Shown: positions 38,350-47,629 of the stretch, one piece after another
Position numbering within the stretch: the first letter of the stretch is position 1
Layout: every line of letters begins with the position of its first letter
Assembly (NCBI RefSeq): GCF_008011665.1
Contig: NZ_VOWJ01000021.1
Span: 1-64,000, forward strand
From: Campylobacter volucris
Lineage (GTDB): Bacteria > Campylobacterota > Campylobacteria > Campylobacterales > Campylobacteraceae
Length of the DNA stretch: 64,000 bases
Reading direction: 5' to 3'
Program-made: the position numbers and the translations under genes
The notes under the pieces: generated by a model
What the model saw: only the letters and a program-made list of their open reading frames with translations
The model's database searches: none
What the model was told of the DNA's origin: nothing

Positions 38350-39285
38350 ATGTGGATTTTAAATATGTTTTCTAAAAATGTGCTTATATTTTTATTTTTA
38401 ATCTTTTTATATATTATTTTCTATTTTCTATATTTTGATTTTAATGATATAGATATTGTATTTTTTGAAATAAAATTGCCAAGATTTATTATGGCTATAT
38501 TAATAGGTATGATACTATCAATGTCGGGCTTAATAACTCAAAATGTATTTGCCAATCCAATAGCTGATCCTTATATTATAGGTATAGCCCAAGCTGCTTC
38601 TTTTGGAGCTATATTGGCTTTTGTTTTGCAAATGAGTGATTATTATTATGGAATTTTTGCTTTTTTAATATCAAGTGTTTTTTCTTTTTTAATTTTTAAA
38701 ATATCAAAAAATAAATCTATGGCAATTTTGCTTATTATAGGAATTTCTTTCTCTTCTTTTTTGGGAGCATTCTCTTCTTTTTTTATTTATTATATGGGAG
38801 AGGATTCTTTTAAAATCACTTCTTGGTTTATGGGGTATTTAGGACTTGCTTCTTGGGATAAAATTCTAATATTAGCATTACCTTGTTTTGCAGCTTTTGT
38901 TTATTTTTTTATACATAAAAATGAACTAAATATTTTACTTAGCAATGATGATGAACAAGCTTTAAGTTTGGGTGTTGATTGTGCTAAATTGAAAAGAAAT
39001 TTATTAATAGTATCGTCTTTAATTATATCTTATGCTATATCTTTTAGCGGTATTATCGGATTTGTGGGTCTTATAATACCCCATATATCAAGGTTGATTT
39101 TAAAAACTCATGATAATAATATCATTTTACCATTTTGTACTTTATTTGGTGGTTTATTTTTATTAATGAGTGATTATTTTTCTAAAAATTTATTAAATCC
39201 TGTAGAAATTCCAATAGGAGTTGTCACTTCTTTTTTTGGTGCTCCATTATTTTTATATTTGGCTTTAAAATTAAGAGAACATTGA
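38350..39285 (+). CDS. chuB: Heme ABC transporter permease
   Basis: This FecCD-type permease has about nine membrane segments and family motifs RFIMAILIGMILSMSGLITQ near 41-60, NPIADPYIIGIAQAASFGA near 66-84, and GFVGLIIPHISRLIL near 238-252. It forms the inner-membrane channel for heme with ChuC and ChuD. Two starts are possible: ATG 38335 (316 residues, weak site) and ATG 38350 with GGAAG before it, which I prefer (311 residues). It lies directly after the chuA remnant and has kept an open frame. Confidence 0.88.
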   Translation: MWILNMFSKNVLIFLFLIFLYIIFYFLYFDFNDIDIVFFEIKLPRFIMAILIGMILSMSGLITQNVFANPIADPYIIGIAQAASFGAILAFVLQMSDYYYGIFAFLISSVFSFLIFKISKNKSMAILLIIGISFSSFLGAFSSFFIYYMGEDSFKITSWFMGYLGLASWDKILILALPCFAAFVYFFIHKNELNILLSNDDEQALSLGVDCAKLKRNLLIVSSLIISYAISFSGIIGFVGLIIPHISRLILKTHDNNIILPFCTLFGGLFLLMSDYFSKNLLNPVEIPIGVVTSFFGAPLFLYLALKLREH

Positions 39286-40058
39286 TGTTTAAAATTCAAG
39301 ATTTAGGTTTTAAATATAAAAACAGTGATTGTTTAAAAGATATAAATTTATGCATACATAATGGTGATTTTTTAGGTATTTTGGGCACTAATGGATCTGG
39401 CAAAAGCACTTTGATGAAAAATATGCTTAAAATTTTACATCCTTATAAAGGAAAAATAGAATTTTTAGGTTTAGATTTAAAACAATACCCTATTAAGGAA
39501 TATTCTAAACACATAGGATTTTTACCTCAACATTCAAGTATAAATGTATCCTTAAAAGTGATTGATGTTTTGCTTATGGGGAAGTATGCTAATTTAAAAT
39601 ATTTTTTTTCTAATTATTCTAAAAAAGATTATGATGATATTTATACTCTAGCAAGTTCTTTGAAAATTGATCAATTTTTACAAAGAGATATTTTAAGTTT
39701 AAGTGGAGGAGAATTTCAAAAAGTTTTGTTAGCTAGAGCTTTGTTAAAAAAGCCAAAGATTTTATTTTTAGACGAACCAACTAGTGCTTTAGATATCAGT
39801 GCTTCTATGGAAATTTTATCTTTGTGTGAAACATTAATAAAAGATCAAAATATAGCAGTAGTAGCGATTTTACATGATATAAATTTAGCCTCTTTATTTT
39901 GCAATAAATTGATTTTTCTAAAGAATGGAATGATTAAGTATCAAGGATTTGCAAATGAGCTTTTAAACAAAGAAGTGATAAGGGATATTTATAATATAAA
40001 TTGTGAAATTATAAATCAAAACAATAAAAAATACATTTTGATATCAAAGGAAAAATAA
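39285..40058 (+). CDS. chuC: Heme ABC transporter ATPase
   Basis: The 257-residue ABC ATPase has Walker A GILGTNGSGKSTLMKN near 33, the signature LSLSGGEFQKVLLARAL near 133, Walker B KILFLDEPTSALD near 156, and the switch His in LHDINLA near 191. The Q-loop PQHSS is as in siderophore/heme importers. ATG 39285 overlaps the chuB stop (TGATG). The stop overlaps chuD by one base. Confidence 0.9.
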   Translation: MFKIQDLGFKYKNSDCLKDINLCIHNGDFLGILGTNGSGKSTLMKNMLKILHPYKGKIEFLGLDLKQYPIKEYSKHIGFLPQHSSINVSLKVIDVLLMGKYANLKYFFSNYSKKDYDDIYTLASSLKIDQFLQRDILSLSGGEFQKVLLARALLKKPKILFLDEPTSALDISASMEILSLCETLIKDQNIAVVAILHDINLASLFCNKLIFLKNGMIKYQGFANELLNKEVIRDIYNINCEIINQNNKKYILISKEK

Positions 40059-40864
40059 TGAAAAAAATTTTATTTTTAATGTTTATTTGTTTAAATTTTT
40101 TGTATTCTAAAGAAAGATTGATTGTTTTAGATCCTGCTGCGGTTGAAATTATTTATATGTTAGGTGCTCAAGATCAAATCAAAGCTATAGCCTCATTAAA
40201 GCATTCTAACATATATCCGCAAGAGAAAACTTCTAAATTAAATAGTGTTGGAACTTTTTCCAATCCTTCTTTAGAAAAGATAGTTTTGTTAAAACCTAGT
40301 TTAGTTATATTAAGTTTTTATTCTTTAGGTTTAAAAGAAAATTTAGATAAATTGAAAATTAAATCTTTGTATTTAAAAGCGCAAAATCTCAATGATATAA
40401 AAGAAAACATAAAGATACTTTCAAAAATTGTAGATAAAGAAAAAGAAGGCGAAGAATTAATACAAAACTATGAAAAAGATTTGGAAAATTTAAAAGAAAA
40501 CAAAACTGATAAGCGAGGGATTTTCTTATATTCTAGCAATCCTTTAATGGCTTTTGCTAAAGATAGTATTATTTATGATATTTTTGAAATTTTAGGTATA
40601 AAAAATTTAGAATTAGATACAAATATTAAAAGACCCATAGTTTCCAATGAATTTATTTTAAAAAATAATCCAGATATAATAATACTAGGTATTAGCGCAA
40701 ATAATATCAATGACTTAATAAAATTAAATCCTTTTATTAAGCACACCAATGCTTATAAAAATAATCAAATATATTTTTACAAAAATACCCATACTTTATT
40801 AAGACTTAGCCCTATGATAACAAAAAGAATACAAGATTTCAAAACTAATATAAAACTAAAATAA
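40058..40864 (+). CDS. chuD: Periplasmic heme-binding protein
   Basis: The 268-residue protein has a signal peptide (MKKILFLMFICLNFLYSKE) and the two-lobed class III periplasmic binding fold of the BtuF/TroA type (RLIVLDPAAVEIIYMLGA, SVGTFSNPSLEKIVLLKPSL). It would deliver heme to ChuBC. It follows chuC with a one-base overlap and AAGGAAA as ribosome site. With chuA gone it may serve another outer-membrane receptor. Confidence 0.88.
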   Translation: MKKILFLMFICLNFLYSKERLIVLDPAAVEIIYMLGAQDQIKAIASLKHSNIYPQEKTSKLNSVGTFSNPSLEKIVLLKPSLVILSFYSLGLKENLDKLKIKSLYLKAQNLNDIKENIKILSKIVDKEKEGEELIQNYEKDLENLKENKTDKRGIFLYSSNPLMAFAKDSIIYDIFEILGIKNLELDTNIKRPIVSNEFILKNNPDIIILGISANNINDLIKLNPFIKHTNAYKNNQIYFYKNTHTLLRLSPMITKRIQDFKTNIKLK

Positions 40865-40880
40865 TAAAATTAAATATAGC

Positions 40881-40907
40881 AAAGATAACACCAATAGTGT
40901 TATCTTT
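40881..40907. terminator. Bidirectional terminator between chuD and the alcohol dehydrogenase gene
   Basis: A perfect 11-bp stem (AAAGATAACAC / GTGTTATCTTT, loop CAATA) lies between convergent genes. A second short pairing (TAGC 40877-40880 with GCTA 40911-40914) extends it. T runs occur on one side and A runs on the other. Confidence 0.8.
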
Positions 40908-40924
40908 TATGCTAATATGATGAT

Positions 40925-41998
40925 TTACTCATCATTCATATCAATAACATAGCGAAATTTAGCCTTGCCATTTGTAAGATTTTCATAAGCTTGATCAATT
41001 TGCGTTGGCTTTATGATTTCAATTTCTGGATAAATTTCATGTTTTAAAGAAAAATCAAGCATTTCTTGAGTTTGTTCTATACCACCTATTAAAGAGCCAT
41101 ATACTTTTTTATTTGCGTTAAATACAAATTCATTTGCGCTGATTTTAGGGCTTATATCATGTGGTGGTAAGCCAACTATACAAAGCTCTCCTCCTATTTT
41201 TAAAAGCTTCATATAAGTATTTATATCATAATAGGTTGGTATTGTAGAAATTATTAGATCAAATCTTTCATTTATATTTTGAGTATTTGTGTAAAAATTG
41301 CTCGCTCCAAGTTCTAATGCTTTTTGTTTTTTATTATCATTTCTTGCAAAAATACTTACTTTAGCTCCCATCTTAATAGCATATTTTAAAGCCATTACTC
41401 CAAGACCACCAAAACCTGCTATAGCTACTTTTGAGCCTTCTTTGATTTTAGAAAATTTAAGTGGTGAGTAGGTGGTAATACCCGCACAAAGTAAAGGTGC
41501 TACCTTTTCTAAAGGTGCGTCTTTTGGTACTTTTATAGCAAATTTTTCACTTACTACTATATTGTTAGAGTATCCTCCATAAGTGTTTTCATTATTGTGA
41601 AATACATCTTTGCTATTGTAAGTGTAAATAGTCTTTCCATTTTGACAAAATTGCTCTAATGACTCTTTGCAAGCTTCGCATTCTCCGCATGAATTTACCA
41701 TGCAACCAACTCCTGCCAAATCGCCAATTTTAAATTTGCTGACCTTTTCCCCTATAGCTATAACTTCTCCTGCTATTTCATGTCCTGGCACACAAGGATA
41801 AGTAGCTTTTCCCCATTCACTTCTTGCTGTATGTATATCGCTATGACAAATTCCTGAGTATTTTATTTTAATTAAAATATCATTTTCGCCAATTTTGTGG
41901 CGTGTAAATTCAAATGGGGTAAATTTTGCATCTTTGTTAAGCAAAGCATAGCCTTTGCTTTGAATGCGTCCGTTGTCTAAAAACAATTTAGAATCCAT
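40925..41998 (-). CDS. Zinc-dependent NAD(P) alcohol dehydrogenase
   Basis: The 357-residue medium-chain dehydrogenase has catalytic zinc ligands in GICHSDIH and PGHEIAGEV, structural zinc Cys in CGECEACKESLEQFC, and the nucleotide loop AIAGFGGLGVMALKYA near 193. It most resembles the cinnamyl alcohol dehydrogenase/YahK group, which reduces aldehydes with NADPH. The substrate is unknown. It is a single gene with AAAGGAG before the ATG, with terminators or gaps on both sides. Confidence 0.85.
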   Translation of the reverse strand: MDSKLFLDNGRIQSKGYALLNKDAKFTPFEFTRHKIGENDILIKIKYSGICHSDIHTARSEWGKATYPCVPGHEIAGEVIAIGEKVSKFKIGDLAGVGCMVNSCGECEACKESLEQFCQNGKTIYTYNSKDVFHNNENTYGGYSNNIVVSEKFAIKVPKDAPLEKVAPLLCAGITTYSPLKFSKIKEGSKVAIAGFGGLGVMALKYAIKMGAKVSIFARNDNKKQKALELGASNFYTNTQNINERFDLIISTIPTYYDINTYMKLLKIGGELCIVGLPPHDISPKISANEFVFNANKKVYGSLIGGIEQTQEMLDFSLKHEIYPEIEIIKPTQIDQAYENLTNGKAKFRYVIDMNDE

Positions 41999-42066
41999 TT
42001 TCTCTCCTTTATATTAATTAGTTTAATTGTAAGTGTTAAAAGCAAACCAATGTTATTTTGTAAAAA

Positions 42067-43965
42067 CTATTGCAAGGATTCTTCCCATTCCATCAAAGAA
42101 CATCTATTTTCGCCACAAGAATTTGCATTTCTTGGATTAAGATTTAATCCATTTCCTCTTCTTCCATTGCTACCTTCTCCACTGCAATTATTTTGACTCA
42201 ATAGAGTGCTTAATGCATCTTCTATAGGACCTCCCATTTGCAAGAAACTCATACCTGTAATGGTATAAGAATGATTAGTGGTGAGTCTATTTAAGACTTC
42301 ATCTATAGTATTTACAGGAGTTATAAAATTTGCATAATCTGTAAAGTTTGTATTGCTAATGTTTGTAGGTATAGCAATAACACCTTGATTTGTCCTAATG
42401 ATAGGCATAGCATGGCCATCAAAAGCACTAGTGCGACTTGTGTTTAATAAGGCTATAAAAATACTTCCTGGAGTAGAATTTATAATTCTTTGTATTTCTT
42501 CTCTCATTAAATCGTGAGTAAATACAGGTATGCTTATGCTCCAAGTTCTTCTAGGTAAAACTATTCTAGTAGCTGACTCCACTGCCCTTGAGGCTCTTAA
42601 ATATAAAGGCTCATTTGGGTAAAAAGAACTTCCCCAGTAATTAAAAGCAGAAGTTAAAAGATTACTAAGCGAGGGAGAACGCATAGCAAAAGAATTCAAA
42701 GGATTTGTATTTGAGGCATAATTAAAAAAATACCCAACATTAGTTACAGGGGCTTCTTGAACTCTAGGAAATATTTCTGTTAAAAGTGCTACTATTTCAT
42801 AACTTTGTAGTAAGCAATATCCACAAATTCCATTAAAATTATTTATACCATCTGTGGAAGTTGAAATATCAAAAAATTTCTTTCGCCATCCACCTTTTGT
42901 GGGATCAAAAGTTGCTATTGAGCCGCTAATTAAATCCCTTTTAATTCTTTTTTCTTTACCACAAGTGTCATTTTGGAAAGATATATTGCGTGCTATAAAA
43001 TTTCTAAGAGAATCAAAATATTTATTAAAGATAAAAAGACCGCTAAAATCAGAGGTGTGTAAGCCTTGTTTTGCAAATTCTTGCTTTGTAACAATAAAAA
43101 GCTTACCAAATTCACTACCTCTTGCAACATCTAAAATATTCCCATTAGTATCGAGTATAAAAGAATTGCTTGAAATATCAAAATTCCACGCATAAGGATC
43201 AGTGCTTGGTGCAAAATTAATTTGAGGACAATTGGCCCACGATATAAAAGAATTTGTTTTGTTATTGAGATTACTCATTAAACAAGCAAAACGAGCATTT
43301 TTTGTATCGTATGTTTTTAAATATCCTTTGGTAGGATCATAGAAAAAATCAAATTGTTTTTTGCTTGCACCATTTGGGTTTAAGAAAAATGTTTCGCTGT
43401 TTCTTGTTTGAAGATTGATTGTATTAAAGGCTATGGGGGTTTTTATATCATAATTTACAGGAGGAGCTAAAGCTTCTAACCATTCTTTCATAACGGGCTT
43501 AAATACTTTAACTTTGTTACCAAAATTAACTTTACTAGCTAAAATTAAATTTTTAAATTCAAATAGCTTAATATTTGGATATTTACTAAGAAAAATTCCA
43601 TCATCTTTTATATCAAACCATTGTGTATCATCATTTAAAACACAAGGTCTTAAAACTATATGGTCTTTATCGCCTTTTCCTTTTGTAAGTCCATCTCTTA
43701 AAGAAAGACAAAGCCAATTATTTTTGTATTTAAAAGCTATTCTTTTAAATACATCATATCGAGCTATACTCGCATCTTTGCATTCTTGAGCTCTTAAAAA
43801 AATATCACCATCAAAAGGAATAGGACTTAAACATCTTGGTTTTTCTCCGTGTGTTTGAACTAATAATTTAGAATCTTGTATAACATTAGCTCTTTTTTGT
43901 ATAACAGAATTTTGAGCATATAGGTAAGATGTTAAAAGTAAGTATATTGCAAGAATAGTTTTCAT
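42067..43965 (-). CDS. Secreted DUF1561 (PF07598) protein, related to Leptospira virulence-modifying proteins
   Basis: The 632-residue protein has a signal peptide (MKTILAIYLLLTSYLYA, cleavage before QNSV). The N-terminal half has two Cys-containing ricin-B-like lectin regions (about 45-130: RCLSPIPFDGDIFL, WLCLSLRDG, LRPCVLNDDTQWF; about 225-300: FACLMSNLN, DPYAWNFDIS). The C-terminal half (350-632) has conserved GICGYCLLQSYEIVALLTE, SPSLSNLLTSAFNYWGSS and AFDGHAMPIIRTNQG segments. This is the architecture of the DUF1561 family, known in Campylobacter, Bartonella and Leptospira; Leptospira members are lectin-domain exotoxins with reported DNase activity. The family call is from memory of its motifs; toxicity here is inference. 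Confidence 0.65.
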   Translation of the reverse strand: MKTILAIYLLLTSYLYAQNSVIQKRANVIQDSKLLVQTHGEKPRCLSPIPFDGDIFLRAQECKDASIARYDVFKRIAFKYKNNWLCLSLRDGLTKGKGDKDHIVLRPCVLNDDTQWFDIKDDGIFLSKYPNIKLFEFKNLILASKVNFGNKVKVFKPVMKEWLEALAPPVNYDIKTPIAFNTINLQTRNSETFFLNPNGASKKQFDFFYDPTKGYLKTYDTKNARFACLMSNLNNKTNSFISWANCPQINFAPSTDPYAWNFDISSNSFILDTNGNILDVARGSEFGKLFIVTKQEFAKQGLHTSDFSGLFIFNKYFDSLRNFIARNISFQNDTCGKEKRIKRDLISGSIATFDPTKGGWRKKFFDISTSTDGINNFNGICGYCLLQSYEIVALLTEIFPRVQEAPVTNVGYFFNYASNTNPLNSFAMRSPSLSNLLTSAFNYWGSSFYPNEPLYLRASRAVESATRIVLPRRTWSISIPVFTHDLMREEIQRIINSTPGSIFIALLNTSRTSAFDGHAMPIIRTNQGVIAIPTNISNTNFTDYANFITPVNTIDEVLNRLTTNHSYTITGMSFLQMGGPIEDALSTLLSQNNCSGEGSNGRRGNGLNLNPRNANSCGENRCSLMEWEESLQ

Positions 43966-44055
43966 TTTATTAACCTAAAAAATAAATTTGTTTAAATTGT
44001 ATCGAATAAATTGTTATTCTATTAGTTAAATATTTTATTTTAAAGAAGTTATGCT

Positions 44056-44061
44056 TATAAT
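44056..44061 (+). promoter_or_regulatory. Probable -10 box of the hsd operon
   Basis: TATAAT lies 39 bases before the hsdR start in the 135-base divergent gap; the gene has AAGGAAA as ribosome site. Confidence 0.5.
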
Positions 44062-44100
44062 ATTATAAATACAAATTACACTTAAAAATTTAAGGAAATT

Positions 44101-46413
44101 ATGAATACAAAATTATTTTCAGAAGATGATACTAGAGTCAAATTTATAGATACAAAGCTTTATGAGAGTTCTTATAAAGAAGGAAATATCATAAGAAATT
44201 ATTATTTTACAGATGGTAGAAAACTTTTAGGTGGCAAAAGAGGTGAAAGAAAATTTGCTGATTATTTGCTTAGATATGAAGGCAATAACCTCGCTATAAT
44301 CGAAGCTAAAAAGCTTAGCAAAGATCCACTAGATGGCTTATCTCAAGGCATAGAATATGCAAAAATTTTAAATATATCTTTTGTATATAGTAGCAATGGA
44401 GAAAAAATTTACGAATACGATATGAGAAGCCACAAAGGAGAATACATAGACAAATTCCCAAGTCCAAAAGAGCTTTTTGATAGAATTTATGGCAATGTCA
44501 AAGAATGGCAATACAGGCTTTTAACTCAAAATGTTATGTATATTCCGCAAAAAGAATTAAGATATTATCAAAAAATAGCCATAGATAAAGTCATAGAAGC
44601 TATCATAAATGATAAAAATAGAATTTTACTCACTCTTGCTACTGGCACAGGAAAAACTACTATAGCTTTTAATTTGTGCTATCGTTTGCTAGAAGCAAAA
44701 TGGAATAAAGAAAACAAAGATCAAAAACCTAAGATATTGTTTTTATGTGATAGAGTTAGCTTAAGAGATCAAGCTTTAGGAGAATTTAACCCTATAGAAA
44801 GTGATTGTAAGGCAATTAGCGCCCAAGAGATAAAGAAAAATAATGGAAAAATCATAACAAATGCAAATGTTTTCTTTGGAATTTATCAAAGCTTAGCCGC
44901 AAATTCAAAAGAAGAAGAAAACACTCAAGAAGAACAAGAGAGTAAATTTTATCTTCAGTATCCAAAAGATTTTTTCGATCTTATCATAATAGATGAGTGC
45001 CACAGAGGTGGAGCAAACGAAGAAGGAAGCTGGAGAGCTGTGCTTGAGCATTTTTCTTATGCGACTCAGCTTGGCTTAACTGCTACTCCAAAAAAAGAAG
45101 AAAATATAGACACTTATGAGTATTTTGGTGAGAGTGTTTATGATTATAGTCTTAAAAGTGGTATTGAAGATGGATTTTTAACACCTTATAAAGTCAAACT
45201 CATAAAAACAACTTTGAGTGATGGCTATACTTATAATCCTGATGATTTGATACAAGGTGAGCTTGAAAAAGGCTTTTATAAACAAAGTGAATTTGAACGA
45301 AATATCTTTTTGCCAAACTATAATGATTTTATAGCTAAGAAAATTTTAGAGTTTATAAATCCTATGGATAAAACTATAATCTTTTGTGCAAATCAAGCTC
45401 ACGCAAGTGAAGTAAAAAGAGCTATAGATAAATATAAAAGTGTTAAAAGAGATGATTATTGTGTAAGAGTTACTAGCGATGAAGGTAAAATAGGGCTTGA
45501 TTATTTGAAATTGTTTCAAGATAATGATAAAAGCTATCCTGTCATACTTACTAGTTCTAAAATGCTTACAACTGGAGTGGATGCAAAAAATGTGCGAAAT
45601 ATAGTATTGCTAGCAAATATAGGTTCTATGGTGGAATTTAAGCAAATCATCGGGCGTGGCACTAGGGTTTATGAAGGTAAAGACTTTTTTACTATACTTG
45701 ATTTTGTAGGCACTACTAAGCTTTTTTATGATCCAAAATGGGATGGTGAAAAAATAGAAGAGCTAAAAGAAAATGATGAAAAAGAAAAAATTACTAAAGA
45801 GCATATAAAGCAAGCAAAGGAAGAAAACAAAGAGAAAAAGAGCGTAACTATACATTTAAAAGGCACGAAATTAAAGGTTTTAGATATCACCACAAGTTAT
45901 GTAGGAGCACAAGGAAAGCCACTTAGCACTAAAGAATTTTTGGAATTTTTAATAGGAAAGCTTGGTGAGTATTATGATGATGAAGCAAAATTGCGTGAAA
46001 TTTGGAGTGATCAAAAAAATAGAGAAAGATTTTTAAAAGCCCTTGCAAATGATGGAGTAGATGAAGATGCTTTAAAAGATCTAAGAGAAATTTTTCAAAA
46101 AGATTGTGATATATATGATGTTTTGGCACATTTAAGTTTTAATAGCGAGATAAAAACAAGACAAGAGCGTGTTTTGCAAGTAGAAAATAGTGAGTTTTTA
46201 AAACGCTTTCAAAAAGAAAAGGCTATAAAATTTATAGAATTTTTACTAAATAGATATCAAGAATACGGCATAAAAGATTTTGATGATGGCTTAAAACCGC
46301 TTATAGAGCTTAGTTCTTTAGGCAATGTAAGAGAATTAGCCGATGAATTTGGTGGCTTAGAAATTCTAAAACAAAGCTTTGATGATTTACAAAGGGAGAT
46401 TTATTTAAATTAA
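44101..46413 (+). CDS. hsdR: Type I restriction enzyme, R subunit
   Basis: The 770-residue protein has an N-terminal nuclease motif (LAIIEAKKL, near 64) and Walker A LATGTGKTTIAFNL near 179. The DEAD-type IIIDECHRGGANEEGSWR lies near 296, TATPKKEE near 329, and the helicase end IIGRGTRVYEG near 515. The C-terminal third matches the EcoEI-type R-subunit tail. It cleaves DNA after translocation when the HsdMS site is unmodified. It is first in an operon of order hsdR, membrane protein, hsdS, hsdM. All key motifs are intact. Confidence 0.93.
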   Translation: MNTKLFSEDDTRVKFIDTKLYESSYKEGNIIRNYYFTDGRKLLGGKRGERKFADYLLRYEGNNLAIIEAKKLSKDPLDGLSQGIEYAKILNISFVYSSNGEKIYEYDMRSHKGEYIDKFPSPKELFDRIYGNVKEWQYRLLTQNVMYIPQKELRYYQKIAIDKVIEAIINDKNRILLTLATGTGKTTIAFNLCYRLLEAKWNKENKDQKPKILFLCDRVSLRDQALGEFNPIESDCKAISAQEIKKNNGKIITNANVFFGIYQSLAANSKEEENTQEEQESKFYLQYPKDFFDLIIIDECHRGGANEEGSWRAVLEHFSYATQLGLTATPKKEENIDTYEYFGESVYDYSLKSGIEDGFLTPYKVKLIKTTLSDGYTYNPDDLIQGELEKGFYKQSEFERNIFLPNYNDFIAKKILEFINPMDKTIIFCANQAHASEVKRAIDKYKSVKRDDYCVRVTSDEGKIGLDYLKLFQDNDKSYPVILTSSKMLTTGVDAKNVRNIVLLANIGSMVEFKQIIGRGTRVYEGKDFFTILDFVGTTKLFYDPKWDGEKIEELKENDEKEKITKEHIKQAKEENKEKKSVTIHLKGTKLKVLDITTSYVGAQGKPLSTKEFLEFLIGKLGEYYDDEAKLREIWSDQKNRERFLKALANDGVDEDALKDLREIFQKDCDIYDVLAHLSFNSEIKTRQERVLQVENSEFLKRFQKEKAIKFIEFLLNRYQEYGIKDFDDGLKPLIELSSLGNVRELADEFGGLEILKQSFDDLQREIYLN

Positions 46414-46423
46414 AGGATAATTT

Positions 46424-47629
46424 ATGGAAGAAATACAAAAAGAAATAAGTAACATAAGAAGTGATATTTTAAAAAAATATAAATACATACAAGAAAAATA
46501 TAATTTAATTTGTGGAGAAGATAATGACAAATCTTTATATAACCAAATAGAAGATATAAGAAATGATATAGATTATAAGTTAAAAGATTTAGATAGTCAA
46601 ATTAGTAATTTTAATAAATTTTATGATGAAACTTTTGGAGAATTTGAAGCAGAAAATAATGAAAGAAACGGTGGGTTAAAAAAAGAATTACAAGATTTAA
46701 AAGAAAATATAGAAGAGCTTGAAAATGAAGCAAATGATAAATTTGAAGTAATACAAGAAAAATATAATTTAATTTGTGGAGAAGATAATGACAAATCTTT
46801 ATATAACCAAATAGAAAATGTAAAAAGTGATATAGAAAAACAATTACAAGATTTATCAACTAAAACCAATCATTTTAATAGATTTTATGATGAAACTTTT
46901 GGAGAATTTGAAGCAGAAAATAATAAAAGAAACGGTGGGTTAAAAAAAGAATTACAAGATTTAAAACAAGAATTACAAGATTATATTAAAATACAAAAAG
47001 AAGCATTTGAGTTATATGAAAAAGAGAAAAAGGATAAATTTATTGAAATAGAAAAAGAGATTAAAAAACTATTAGGTGGTGCCACTAATGGTTCTTTAGC
47101 ACATTCTTATGAAATATCTAAAAAGAGTTATTTTTGGCCTATTGTAGGTTGGAATTGTGCAGTATTTGTTTCTATAATTTCAATAATTGGCATTTCAGGC
47201 GAGTTAATAATCAATCAGTTAAGTAAGATAAATGCTAATGATTATATGAATATTCTTAGTTTAGCTGTATTAAGACTACCTATTTATATTTCATTAGTTT
47301 GGTTAGGTATTTTTTCGACTAGAAGACGCAATGAAATAAAAAGACTTCAAGAAGAGTATAAACATAAAGAAACGGTTGCTAAAACATACTATGGATACCA
47401 AGAGCAAATGAAAAAATTAAGCGATAATGAAAAAGCAAAAGAGTTACAAGAAAGACTAATGTCTAATTTGGTAGATATGATTAATCAAAATCCAAATATA
47501 ACTTTAGACAAAATAAAACAAGAAAATGCACCTATGATAGATTTTGTAGAAAAAATATCAAAACTACCAAAAGATGGGCAAGATATAGTAAAAGATATGA
47601 TAAATAAAATAAGCATTGGAGTAAAATGA
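46424..47629 (+). CDS. Coiled-coil membrane protein inserted in the hsd operon
   Basis: The 401-residue protein is not recognised. Residues 1-205 are coiled coil containing an 88-residue unit present twice (each with EKYNLICGEDNDKSLYNQIE and FYDETFGEFEAENN). Two membrane segments follow at about 233-260 and 275-298 (VGWNCAVFVSIISIIGI; LRLPIYISLVWLGIF). A cytoplasmic helical tail (RLQEEYKHKETVAKTYYGYQ, EKAKELQERLMSNLVDM) ends the protein. AAAGGATAATTT precedes the ATG, 10 bases after hsdR, and the stop overlaps hsdS, so it is an integral operon member. C. jejuni hsd loci carry other inserted genes (rlo, mlo) at this place. A role in defence or in locating the enzyme is inference. Confidence 0.6.
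   Translation: MEEIQKEISNIRSDILKKYKYIQEKYNLICGEDNDKSLYNQIEDIRNDIDYKLKDLDSQISNFNKFYDETFGEFEAENNERNGGLKKELQDLKENIEELENEANDKFEVIQEKYNLICGEDNDKSLYNQIENVKSDIEKQLQDLSTKTNHFNRFYDETFGEFEAENNKRNGGLKKELQDLKQELQDYIKIQKEAFELYEKEKKDKFIEIEKEIKKLLGGATNGSLAHSYEISKKSYFWPIVGWNCAVFVSIISIIGISGELIINQLSKINANDYMNILSLAVLRLPIYISLVWLGIFSTRRRNEIKRLQEEYKHKETVAKTYYGYQEQMKKLSDNEKAKELQERLMSNLVDMINQNPNITLDKIKQENAPMIDFVEKISKLPKDGQDIVKDMINKISIGVK
46487..46966 (+). repeat. In-frame tandem duplication, 264-base period
   Basis: Copy 1 (46487-46702) and copy 2 (46751-46966) are offset by exactly 264 bases (88 codons). At least two long blocks are nearly identical in DNA (for example from 46487/46751 and from 46619/46883), so the duplication is recent or kept uniform by recombination. 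Confidence 0.9.

Noticed and set aside
46611-46869. Two long minus-strand frames opposite the coiled-coil gene
   Set aside because: They are by-products of the duplicated, low-complexity coding sequence and lack ribosome sites and family features.
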